From: Phycisphaerae bacterium
GTDB lineage: Bacteria > Planctomycetota > Phycisphaerae > UBA1845
Reading direction: 5' to 3'
Length of the DNA: 63,866 bases
Assembly (NCBI GenBank): GCA_022072505.1
Contig: JAJVHU010000028.1
Span: 41,442-105,307, forward strand
The position numbers were made by a program, and so were the translations under genes. This document shows, one piece after another, positions 17,414-25,014 of the stretch. The notes below the pieces were generated by a model, which saw nothing but the letters and a program-made list of their open reading frames with translations, searched no databases and was not told where the DNA came from. Position 1 is the first letter of the stretch. Each line of letters opens with the position of its first letter.

Positions 17414-19486
17414 TCACGCTCCGGATCCCTCCGCACCCCCTTTGTCGCTCTTCTTCACGGAGTCCTTGTCTTCCGTCGGCGTCCCCGCGCCCGGATCTCG
17501 CGCCTCGTCCGCCGGACCCGCGCCGGAGTCCGCAGCGGCGATCGGCTTCCCGGTCGCGTCGGTCCGAACGCCCGACACCGGTTTCTTCTCCGCACCGCTG
17601 GACGACGAAGCTCCCGGCGCCGTCGTACCGCGCGTCGAAACCGGCGGACGACCCGTCGTGGACGAGCGCCCCGGCGGCAGCGGGCGAACGCCCGTTCCCT
17701 TCGCTTCGTCGGACTCGGAGGACTCGGGCTTCTCCGGCGCGTCGCCAGACTTGACCCCCGTCTCCTTGGGCTCGGGCAAAACCCCGGGTTCCCCATCCGG
17801 TTTCGCGCCCGGTTTCGATGTTGAGGACGCGCCACGCGGTTGCGGACCCGCAGCCTCGAGGTTCACATCCTCGCGGGACCGGCGCGACTCGATCACGACG
17901 GGCGCGGCCCCGTCCTCGCGCAGGTACACCGCCACCTGCTGCTTCAACTCATACTTCGGGTTGGTCAGGTTCCGCTGACGGACCTGAAGATCGACGTCGT
18001 AGCGCGCCCGCGTCGCACCAGGCCTCCGGAACGACTCCAGATCGTCCGCGACCGCAAAAGGCAGTTGATACCCCTTCCCGCCCTCGTCCCGGAACCGCGC
18101 GTCCAGCAGGATCTTTCTCTCCCGCCCGTCCATCCGGACGTCGCCCAGCACCCAGTCCCGATTGTCCGGAAGCAGCGACGCCAACTGAACGAACTCGTCC
18201 AGCCATCGCGGCTGACGACCGTCGTAATCCTGAAGCTGTTTCACCAGCTTGATGAACTGTTCCTTTTCGCTGCGGTCCTCCGTCAGTTCGGCGATCGAAT
18301 CCTCAAGCTGCTTCTTCACCTTGAGGTCGTCGCTCACTGACGACCAGTAGACCAGACCGGCCGTCGCCGCCACCGCCGCCGCCCATCCCACCAGTTTCGG
18401 CGCCCGACGAAGCTGCACCTGCGTCTGCGTCACCGTCCGCTTCGGGTGCAGAAAATCAAAATGCTGCGCGGGATCGACGTCGTGCGACAGCACCAGCCCC
18501 AGCACCGACGCGAATCCCGCCGCCTGCTCGCCCTGCTCGGCGCTCCACCCGAACGTCGCCGCCGGGTTGTACAATTCGACCGTGAAATCAAACCGCTGCT
18601 GAAGCGCCTCGCACAGCGCCCCCTCGACGCCCATGCTTCCCGCGATCACCGCGTGACCGATCCGCTGACCGCGCTCCCGCGCCCGGTAAGCCTCCACCGA
18701 ACGCGTCACCTCCAGCACCAGCGATTCCGTCACCGACTCCAGCGAGTACAGCGGCGAAACCCCCTCAAACCCGGACGCCGTTTCCGACCCGGCCGCTCCC
18801 CCCAGCTTGAACGTCCGAGGCTCCGCCAGCCCCCCGGGAACGAACACGTCCGCCGCCCGCGAGAAAGGCAGACTGTCCGGCGCGAGAACGTCGATCTCCG
18901 TCATCGTCGGACCCACGTCCACGAACAACACCCGGTCCGCCATCCCCTCGCCCAGCGCCCGCATCACCGCCGTGCGGCTCGCAAAGGGACGCAGCCCGAC
19001 GCGCTCCAGCTTCAGCCCCGCCGCCGCCACCACCGACGTCAGGTGCTCCACCACCTCGTTCCGCACCGCCGCGACAAGCACCGGCGCCGTCCCGCTCTTC
19101 ACGTCGCGCGGCACCGCGTAATCCACCACCGCCTCCGACAGCGGAAAGGGCAGCTCCTTCGATATCTGAAATTCCACCATCCCCGGCAGCTCGCCCGCCA
19201 CCGCCATCGGAAGATTCAGCGTCGTCAGGATCGCCTGGTTGCGAGGCAAATCCACCACCGCCAGCTTCGCCGACACCCCCTGTTCGTCCAGCGCCCGACG
19301 GATCCACTTCCCCAGCGCCGTCGCGTCGTTCGCATCCACTTCCGCCGGAATCAGCAACGACTCCACCTTCAGCAGACGCACGCCCTTCTTGCCGACCTGC
19401 GCCTCCACGACGCGCAGCATCCGCCCGTCCCACTCCAGGCAGACGATCCGCCGCTTCGATCCGCGCTTTCTCGTCTCAAGGTACAC
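17414..19486 (-). CDS. PilM/GspL-like ATPase-fold protein fused to a PilN-like domain
   Basis: About 690 residues. The N-terminal 370 residues have the actin/FtsA-like fold pattern of PilM and the GspL cytoplasmic domain (IVCLEWDG...LRVVEA; later VLFVDVGPTMTEIDVL; VIAGSMGVEG). One membrane segment lies at about residues 382-402 (LVGWAAAVAATAGLVYW). A helical and beta periplasmic part resembling PilN follows, then a long Pro/Gly/Ser-rich tail. The fusion resembles GspL more than separate PilM and PilN. I prefer the GTG at 19486, preceded by AGGAGA six bases away, over the ATG at 19501, which has no spaced ribosome site. The gene overlaps the end of gspK, implying coupling. Confidence 0.82.
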   Translation of the reverse strand: MYLETRKRGSKRRIVCLEWDGRMLRVVEAQVGKKGVRLLKVESLLIPAEVDANDATALGKWIRRALDEQGVSAKLAVVDLPRNQAILTTLNLPMAVAGELPGMVEFQISKELPFPLSEAVVDYAVPRDVKSGTAPVLVAAVRNEVVEHLTSVVAAAGLKLERVGLRPFASRTAVMRALGEGMADRVLFVDVGPTMTEIDVLAPDSLPFSRAADVFVPGGLAEPRTFKLGGAAGSETASGFEGVSPLYSLESVTESLVLEVTRSVEAYRARERGQRIGHAVIAGSMGVEGALCEALQQRFDFTVELYNPAATFGWSAEQGEQAAGFASVLGLVLSHDVDPAQHFDFLHPKRTVTQTQVQLRRAPKLVGWAAAVAATAGLVYWSSVSDDLKVKKQLEDSIAELTEDRSEKEQFIKLVKQLQDYDGRQPRWLDEFVQLASLLPDNRDWVLGDVRMDGRERKILLDARFRDEGGKGYQLPFAVADDLESFRRPGATRARYDVDLQVRQRNLTNPKYELKQQVAVYLREDGAAPVVIESRRSREDVNLEAAGPQPRGASSTSKPGAKPDGEPGVLPEPKETGVKSGDAPEKPESSESDEAKGTGVRPLPPGRSSTTGRPPVSTRGTTAPGASSSSGAEKKPVSGVRTDATGKPIAAADSGAGPADEARDPGAGTPTEDKDSVKKSDKGGAEGSGA

Positions 19487-21500
19487 GGAAGCTCTCCTCA
19501 TCTTCTTCGCGGATCGGGAAGCTCCCGCCCAACTGCGTCAGATCCCGGTAATACATCGTCTGCGCCAGCGGACCCCGCATGTCGTAGATCACCTGAATGC
19601 GCGTCACCATCCCCACGTGGTCGGCGTAGCCCAGCGCCTCCACCGTGAACTGCGTCCCCCGAGCGCAGATCTTCGGCGCGATCTCGACGTATTTCTCCAC
19701 GCCGATCACGCCTTCCGTCACCAGCCACGCCGTCGTCGATTTCGTCAGGGAATCCAGCTCCGCGCGACGCGCCACGATAGCCGCCACCTCTTCCTCCGCC
19801 AAACCCGGCACGCATCGCAGCACCAGATCCGGCGCCGTGTTGATGTTGATCAGCCCGCGGACCTCCATCTCCTCCTCCGCCGTCAGCCGATCCATCAACT
19901 GCGGCAGATCCTCCACCGTGAACGGACTGCGCGACCCGCCGCCGTCCTCGTCCTTGCCCAGAAGCTGCGCCGGCGTCGTCACCGGACGCGTCTGCCCGCC
20001 GCCGTCGCCGCTTCCGTCGCCGCCGCCTTCCTCATCATCCTCGTCATCACCCTCATCCAACCGGCCGCTGCCGCCCCTGTCGCCGACGCCTTCGTCATCT
20101 TCGTCGTCATCATCATCGTCCGGCGGAGGCTGCGACGCCCCGCCGCCGCTTCCGGCACGATCCTGCGGCGAAAACTTCGCCAGCAGCACGCGCGACGATT
20201 TCCCACCCGCCGAAAGTTCGTCATCGTCATCGAAATCATCTTCATCAAAATCGTCGCGCGGCGGTCCGCCTTCACCGCCGCGACCTTCGCCTCCACGACC
20301 TTCGCCGCCCCGACCTCCCCCCCGACGCGGACCTTCGCCTTCCGTCGGCGGTCCGCCACGCGGAAAACCACCGCGAACGTCGCCCTCGGCGCCCGACCCG
20401 GCGTCTCCGCCCGGCGGACGCGTCGGCCCGCCCGCGCCAGGCCGCCCCGGCGCGCCGCCCGGACGCCCAGGTCCGCCACGACCCGGCCCGCCGCCGGGGC
20501 CGCCCCCGTCCGGACGCGCCACCGCCCTCAGAACGTAGTTCACCTTCTCGTTGTCCTCGGCGAACTCCTCCATCAACAACTGCCGAAGCCGGCCCTGATT
20601 CTGATACAGGCTGATCCGCTGCCGATTGTCGTTGCTGATGTTCCGGTCCAGCGAGTACACCGTCAGATACGGATACATCCCGCGCGACAGGAACCCGTCC
20701 GCGTTGTCATCCGGAAACGTCTCCGCCCCGTCGTCCTCGTTCGTCGAAAGCAATCCGTTGCGATCCTGGTCCTCGCCGTAAAGCAGCCGACCGTCCACCC
20801 CCTTGACCAGCAACAACTCCTCCACCGTCTCGAAAGGCGCGTTCTTCACCGGGTAACGCTTGACCAGACCGTCATAGTACGGACCCTCCGTGTCGCCCTC
20901 CTCCTGCTGCGGCGCGTCATCCTCGTCGCGCCAGTCGAGGATCGCGTCCACGATGTCGTCCGCCGTGAACTCCAGCTCCTCCGCCCGGTCCCCGATCGCG
21001 TGTTGCACGATGATCAGCAACTGCTCGCGCGTCGCCGTGTTCAGGTTCAGCTTGCTCGACTCGTCCGTGATCCCGAAGCGGATGAACTCCTCGTCATCCG
21101 TGAAGTCGTCCGACACCAGGCTGAAACGGTAGATCAGCTTCTCGTCGTCGTACTCGTCGCGCGTCCCCCAGATCGTCTCGTCCCCGTTGGGCATGTACAC
21201 GATCACCCGGTGCAATTCCTCCGGATCGTGATGCCACGCGTTCATGTCCAGCCGCCGGTTCGCCAGCAGCAGCTTCGCCTTCTCCAGCCCCGCCTCCGCC
21301 GCCAGCCGCGTCTGCAGCCGCGTCTGCACCGCCCGTGTCCCCGCCAGCCGCGCCCCGGTGTGAAACGCGAAGCTCGTCGCCATCACCGCCACCAGCACCA
21401 GCACCAGCAGCACCATCGGCAGCACGATCCCCCGCTCACGGCGCGACCGGAACAGCGATCCCGTCAATTCAGGATTCTCCACCCGCGATTCAGGATTCAC
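19476..21500 (-). CDS. gspK: GspK-like minor pseudopilin with a low-complexity insert
   Basis: A 674-residue protein. The prepilin leader ends in RRERG before IVLPMVLLVLVLVAV; the glutamate usually found at position 5 is absent, as is normal for GspK, which caps the pseudopilus tip. The body carries the two helix-hairpin-helix-like segments of the family (KLNLNTATREQLL and INTAPDLVLRCVPGL). Between them sits an insert of about 180 residues, first Gly/Pro/Arg-rich then Asp-rich, that GspK normally lacks. The start is uncertain: GTG at 21500, GTG at 21482 and TTG at 21467 are in frame, and all fall in or beside a heptamer repeat tract. The 3' end overlaps the PilM-like gene. Confidence 0.88.
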   Translation of the reverse strand: MNPESRVENPELTGSLFRSRRERGIVLPMVLLVLVLVAVMATSFAFHTGARLAGTRAVQTRLQTRLAAEAGLEKAKLLLANRRLDMNAWHHDPEELHRVIVYMPNGDETIWGTRDEYDDEKLIYRFSLVSDDFTDDEEFIRFGITDESSKLNLNTATREQLLIIVQHAIGDRAEELEFTADDIVDAILDWRDEDDAPQQEEGDTEGPYYDGLVKRYPVKNAPFETVEELLLVKGVDGRLLYGEDQDRNGLLSTNEDDGAETFPDDNADGFLSRGMYPYLTVYSLDRNISNDNRQRISLYQNQGRLRQLLMEEFAEDNEKVNYVLRAVARPDGGGPGGGPGRGGPGRPGGAPGRPGAGGPTRPPGGDAGSGAEGDVRGGFPRGGPPTEGEGPRRGGGRGGEGRGGEGRGGEGGPPRDDFDEDDFDDDDELSAGGKSSRVLLAKFSPQDRAGSGGGASQPPPDDDDDDEDDEGVGDRGGSGRLDEGDDEDDEEGGGDGSGDGGGQTRPVTTPAQLLGKDEDGGGSRSPFTVEDLPQLMDRLTAEEEMEVRGLININTAPDLVLRCVPGLAEEEVAAIVARRAELDSLTKSTTAWLVTEGVIGVEKYVEIAPKICARGTQFTVEALGYADHVGMVTRIQVIYDMRGPLAQTMYYRDLTQLGGSFPIREEDEESFRVP

Positions 21501-21541
21501 GATTTACGACCCCCGAACACACGATGCACGACACACGATTC
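21468..21541. repeat. Heptamer tandem repeat at the gspK/gspJ junction
   Basis: On the plus strand the tract reads as 7-base units such as ATTCAGG, ATTCTCC, ACCCGCG, ATTCAGG, ATTCACG, ATTTACG, ACCCCCG, ATGCACG and ACACACG, with one 8-base slip. It starts inside the likely gspK leader and ends at the gspJ stop. The unit differs from the surrounding coding bias and recalls the short heptamer repeats known from cyanobacteria. Confidence 0.75.
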
Positions 21542-22507
21542 CTAAAACCCCTCCGCCTCCTCCTGCGCATCCATCACCGACTGCGCCGTCCGCGTCAGAC
21601 GCGACCCGAAGAACGTGTCCGACTGAAGCACGCGCACGAACATCGTATACTGATCCTCCTCCAGCGCCGTCTGATCCTCGGGCGCCTCCAGGAACAGGTC
21701 GATCTCCTCCTCGAACTCGTCAAACGGCGGCTTCGGTGTGAACCCGACCGTGATCCGCACCACCTGCGGCAGCGAGTTCGCCCCTTCCAGCCGCCAGTCC
21801 TCCCACCACGTGTTCCCGTCGAAATAATGAAACCGGATGAACTTGATCTCGGGGGCGTACAACTCCTCCTTCACCGGCATGTCGTCTTCGCTGACTTCCG
21901 AGCCGTCGCTCAGGCCGCCGTCCTCCTCGTCCATCGGTTCGTCGTCGAACAACTCGTCATCTTCGATTCCGTCCCCGTCCGAGTCGCCCGGCCGGTTGCG
22001 CCCGTGAACCGAGCCGACGACTTTCCCCTTGCCCAGCGTCCGCGTCTCTTTCCTCACCAGACCCAGCGCCAGCGGGAACCCCTCGTCGTCCTGAACCTCC
22101 TCGTGCCGCGCGATGTAGTAGCGCACCTCGCAGAGGTCGAATTCGCCCGGCAGCGGCCGGTCGAACCGCGACCGGTCCTCGCTGAGCACCTTGCGCGGCA
22201 GACGCGTCGTGAACACCTGGATCCAGTCCCGCCCGCCCACGATCCCCGTCCCGTAATACGGCGTGAACGAACTCGCCTGACGGATCTCCTCCTCCATCTG
22301 CGCCACCACCGCCCGCGCAAGCTGCAACCGCGACGACGCCTTCAGAGACTCCGTCCGGTCCTTCAGCGTCGAGTTGTAAAACCCGAACAGCATCGCCATC
22401 AGCGTCACCGTGATGCCGATCGAGAGAATCACCTCCAGCAACGTGATCCCCCCCCGCCGCGCCCCCGCGCCGCCGCGCCGGCAAGCGGGAAACGCCGAAA
22501 GTCGCAT
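21542..22507 (-). CDS. gspJ: GspJ-like minor pseudopilin
   Basis: About 321 residues from the ATG giving MRLSAFPACR. The class III leader ends in ARRGG before ITLLEVILSIGITVTL, with the conserved Glu at position 5 of the mature protein and a 20-residue hydrophobic helix. The globular part is beta-rich and acidic, with a very acidic stretch (DGDGIEDDELFDDE) that could bind calcium, as pseudopilins often do. A longer reading frame starts 21 codons earlier, but that extension is translated from the heptamer repeat (MPNAECGM) and is probably spurious. GspJ helps start the pseudopilus with GspI and GspK, both adjacent here. Confidence 0.85.
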   Translation of the reverse strand: MRLSAFPACRRGGAGARRGGITLLEVILSIGITVTLMAMLFGFYNSTLKDRTESLKASSRLQLARAVVAQMEEEIRQASSFTPYYGTGIVGGRDWIQVFTTRLPRKVLSEDRSRFDRPLPGEFDLCEVRYYIARHEEVQDDEGFPLALGLVRKETRTLGKGKVVGSVHGRNRPGDSDGDGIEDDELFDDEPMDEEDGGLSDGSEVSEDDMPVKEELYAPEIKFIRFHYFDGNTWWEDWRLEGANSLPQVVRITVGFTPKPPFDEFEEEIDLFLEAPEDQTALEEDQYTMFVRVLQSDTFFGSRLTRTAQSVMDAQEEAEGF

Positions 22508-22545
22508 CCCGGCGCGTGTTGCGCAGAGCCGCACCCTGTTGCATC

Positions 22546-22581
22546 TCATTCCGCATTCAGCATTCGGCATTTTTCATTCAT
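22546..22581. repeat. Heptamer tandem repeat at the gspJ/gspI junction
   Basis: Consecutive 7-base units of the form GCATTCN (TCATTCC, GCATTCA, GCATTCG, GCATTTT, TCATTCA) run across the stop codon of gspI and into the region upstream of gspJ. They resemble the ATTCNNG units at the gspK/gspJ junction one kilobase away. Confidence 0.72.
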
Positions 22582-23440
22582 CCTCGTCTTCATCATCCGA
22601 CTCGCCGCCGCCTTCCCCGCCGCCCAGCGCGTTCAGCGCCTGCCGAACCTCCCGCGGCAACCGCTCGAGGATGTCGTCCCGCGAGAAACCCATCGACGCC
22701 AGCAGATCCTCGTTGGCCATCAACTGCATGATCGCCTCGACGTCCGCCGAACGCAGAAAATCCTGAAGCGGGAACCCCTCCGGCGGAATCTCCAGACCCA
22801 CCGACCCCAGCAGATCCGAAAGCTGCGTCACCGCCTCCTCGTCCAGACCGTAGTCCGTCGCCAGGTCGATCCGCCGAGGCGTCATCCGGAACGTGAACAA
22901 TTCGTGAATCACACGCGCTTTGTCGAAATCAAACTCCTCCGTGTCGTAGTTCCGCATGAAATACAGAATCTGAAGCCGGATCTGGTTCAGTCCCGGCGTC
23001 ACCGTCGGCTGAATGCGGATCGTGTATCCCCAGTCCGGAAAGAGCGGCCCGAAAGGCTCCTCCATCAACTCGTCGAGCGACTCGAACTGAATCAGCCCGG
23101 TGTCCAGCTCCGCCAGCTTCGACTCCGCCAGCATCAGCGCCCGCGTCCGCCGCTCCATCTCCAGCGACTCGAAGTACGCCTTCTGCACCGCCGACCCCAC
23201 GATCGCCAGCCCCAGCACCATCAGCGTCGTCGCAATCAACGCCTCCAGCAGCACATACCCCCGAGCCGCGGGCTTCAGCCCGCGCGAACGCCCGTACCCC
23301 CGAGCCGCGGGCTTCAGCCCGCGCGAACGCCCGTACCCCCGAGCCGCGGGCTTCAGCCCGCGCGAACGCCCGACCGCGTGAGAACCGCACCTCGCAGCCA
23401 TCACGGCATCCCCCGCAATGTCTTCGCCCCGCAACCGCAT
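22574..23440 (-). CDS. gspI: GspI-like minor pseudopilin with a repeat-derived leader
   Basis: About 288 residues from the ATG giving MRLRGEDIAG. The mature protein begins at the prepilin peptidase site AARG before YVLLEALIATTLMVLG, with Glu at position 5. The leader before it is about 61 residues, far longer than usual, because it holds three exact tandem 13-residue units (core RSRGLKPAARGY) encoded by a 39-bp REP-like repeat. Each unit ends in the same ARG that forms the cleavage site. The globular domain is longer than typical GspI and ends in an acidic DDEDEDE tail. An alternative ATG at 23401 shortens the leader but keeps all three repeats. The gene starts 31 bases after gspH. Confidence 0.85.
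   Translation of the reverse strand: MRLRGEDIAGDAVMAARCGSHAVGRSRGLKPAARGYGRSRGLKPAARGYGRSRGLKPAARGYVLLEALIATTLMVLGLAIVGSAVQKAYFESLEMERRTRALMLAESKLAELDTGLIQFESLDELMEEPFGPLFPDWGYTIRIQPTVTPGLNQIRLQILYFMRNYDTEEFDFDKARVIHELFTFRMTPRRIDLATDYGLDEEAVTQLSDLLGSVGLEIPPEGFPLQDFLRSADVEAIMQLMANEDLLASMGFSRDDILERLPREVRQALNALGGGEGGGESDDEDEDE
23256..23372. repeat. Three tandem 39-bp REP-like units inside gspI
   Basis: Three identical 39-bp copies, each containing the family 1 palindrome core GAGCCGCGGGCTTCAGCCCG, lie head to tail. 39 is a multiple of three, so the reading frame is kept and each copy is translated on the minus strand into the same 13 residues. Confidence 0.95.
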
Positions 23441-23471
23441 CAACCGCTCTCTGCCTTTCGACTTTCGCCGC

Positions 23472-24233
23472 TCACCCCGGCGAGATCGCGCTCTCCTGCA
23501 ACTCCAACACGTCGTTCTCCGTGAGGTGCCGCGGGTCGAAGAAATCCCGCCGCAGCACGATCGGCCAGCCGTTCTGCTCAAACAGATCCAACTCGTCCTC
23601 GTAAAGCGCCCGCTGGATCCAGACCATCCCGGTCGGGCCCTCCATGATGATCTCGTAGCGCTGCACCGTGTCGTCCAGGTCCGCCGGCGTCAGATCCCGC
23701 GGCGCCTTCGTCACCACGAACACCGCCCACGGCGCCGTCCCGTCCGGCTCGAAGATCACCGGCGGGTACTCCGGGTCGAAGTCCTCGCGCAGGTTGGCGA
23801 GTTCCTCGGCCATCGACGCCTCCGGGTCGCGCAGCTTCTCGATCGTCGGGCGGCCCAGGCGCACCTGGATGCACCAGCAGTCGCGCAGCAGCGTCTCGCC
23901 CAGCGTCCAGGGCTCCTCAACCAGCGTCCAGTCTTCCGGTTCAAGAGGGTCGTCCGCCCGCTCGATGATCGGCTGAACGTCCGTGCCCTGCCGATCCATC
24001 TCGTCCTCGCGCGGAAAGCGGATGCGGTAGCGCTTGCCGTCCATCTGGGCGTTCGCCCGGACCAGCTCGACCAGCGAGCGCACCTGCTCCGCCGACGTCT
24101 CGAGCTGCGTCCCGCGGATCTCGAGGATCAGGTTCGGGATCGCGATCGCCGCCACCACCGCCAGAAGCGCCGTCACCAGCACCACCTCCAGCAGCGTGTA
24201 CCCGCGCCGACCTGTCCCCCGTCGCCGATGCAT
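23472..24233 (-). CDS. gspH: GspH-like minor pseudopilin
   Basis: About 253 residues from the ATG giving MHRRRGTGRR. The leader ends in GRRG before YTLLEVVLVTALLAVV, with Glu at position 5 and a helix that continues as AAIAIPNLILEIRG, the classic pseudopilin N-terminus. The globular domain is larger than in standard GspH and rich in acidic residues. A reading frame open for 56 more codons upstream is translated from the palindromic repeats between gspG and gspH and is unlikely to be real. It is one of the minor pseudopilins of this cluster and is followed 31 bases later by gspI. Confidence 0.85.
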   Translation of the reverse strand: MHRRRGTGRRGYTLLEVVLVTALLAVVAAIAIPNLILEIRGTQLETSAEQVRSLVELVRANAQMDGKRYRIRFPREDEMDRQGTDVQPIIERADDPLEPEDWTLVEEPWTLGETLLRDCWCIQVRLGRPTIEKLRDPEASMAEELANLREDFDPEYPPVIFEPDGTAPWAVFVVTKAPRDLTPADLDDTVQRYEIIMEGPTGMVWIQRALYEDELDLFEQNGWPIVLRRDFFDPRHLTENDVLELQESAISPG

Positions 24234-24300
24234 CACAACACTATCCCGCCCGATCCCGCCGCTCTCCGCAGATGAGGCCGCTCTCCCCAGGTGAAACAAG

Positions 24301-24379
24301 TCTCCGCAGGTGCGGCAGGTCTCCAGCAGGTGGGGCAGGTCTCCGACCTGCCTCAGGTTTGGCAGCTCTCTGAGCTGCC
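24301..24379. repeat. Palindromic repeats between gspG and gspH
   Basis: Two hairpins stand nine bases apart: GGCAGGT-CTCCG-ACCTGCC (24334-24352) and GGCAGCTC-TCT-GAGCTGCC (24361-24379). Partial copies of GCAGGT/GGCAGGTCTCC precede them from 24301. They lie within the operon, downstream of the gspG stop, where hairpins could protect the abundant pseudopilin mRNA from 3' decay; that role is inferred. Confidence 0.75.
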
Positions 24380-24416
24380 ATCTCCGCACGACCCCTGTCA
24401 CCCACCGCCTTCTCGC

Positions 24417-24881
24417 CTACTTATCCCGCCAGTTCTTCACGTCGTCTCCGCCGCCGTTTTCATTCTTCCCGTTCGGACCGCTGCTCCAGAGGTCGTACTT
24501 GCTTTCGTTGTACTGACCTTCGCCGTTGTAATTGAACTGGTTGCCCCACGGATCCTTCAGGTCCGCCGGGTCGCCGTCCATGTACGGGCCCTTCCACCGC
24601 GGGTTGTTCTCGTCCTCATCCTCGATGTAGCTGGGCTTGCGATACAGGTCTTCCAGCTTCTCGGGATACCGCCCGCAATCATAATTGAAGCGATCCAGAC
24701 CCTTCGCGATGTTGCCGTTGCGCTCGACCGCCGACTTCGCCAGGTCGATCTTCGCCTGCTTGGCGCTGCCCATCAGGTTCGGCAGCACCACCGCCGCCAG
24801 CACCGCCAGGATGCCGCACACCAGCAGCACCTCCAGCAGCGTGAATCCCTTCCTCCGCTTCCGATTCGTCACACCCTTCAT
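24417..24881 (-). CDS. gspG: Major pseudopilin GspG
   Basis: 154 residues from the ATG giving MKGVTNRKRR, with AGGAG eight bases upstream. A short leader ends in RRKG before FTLLEVLLVCGILAVLAAVV, the type II pseudopilin signature with Glu5. The C-terminal part has the GspG features: the aromatic and proline-rich middle (RYPEKLEDLY), WGNQFNYNGEG, and the calcium-binding region DLWSSGPNGKNENGGGDD. Length matches the family. This is the main subunit of the pseudopilus. The gspG-gspH gap of 183 bases is wide for this operon and carries hairpins. Confidence 0.95.
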   Translation of the reverse strand: MKGVTNRKRRKGFTLLEVLLVCGILAVLAAVVLPNLMGSAKQAKIDLAKSAVERNGNIAKGLDRFNYDCGRYPEKLEDLYRKPSYIEDEDENNPRWKGPYMDGDPADLKDPWGNQFNYNGEGQYNESKYDLWSSGPNGKNENGGGDDVKNWRDK

Positions 24882-25014
24882 CTGTGCATCTCCTAAAGAA
24901 AAACCTCGCCCGCTATCCGTCACCGGTCCGCCGCGCCCGAGCTTGCCGCTTCGGACCCGACCCCGGCCTGTTTCATTGCATTTCGCCGCTTCGACCATCG
25001 CCGTTGCAGCGCTT

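Noticed and set aside
22508..22570. N-terminal extension of gspJ (MPNAECGM...)
   Set aside because: Encoded by heptamer repeats; the next ATG gives a normal prepilin leader.
24234..24401. N-terminal extension of gspH
   Set aside because: Encoded by intergenic hairpins; the ATG at 24233 gives a standard leader.
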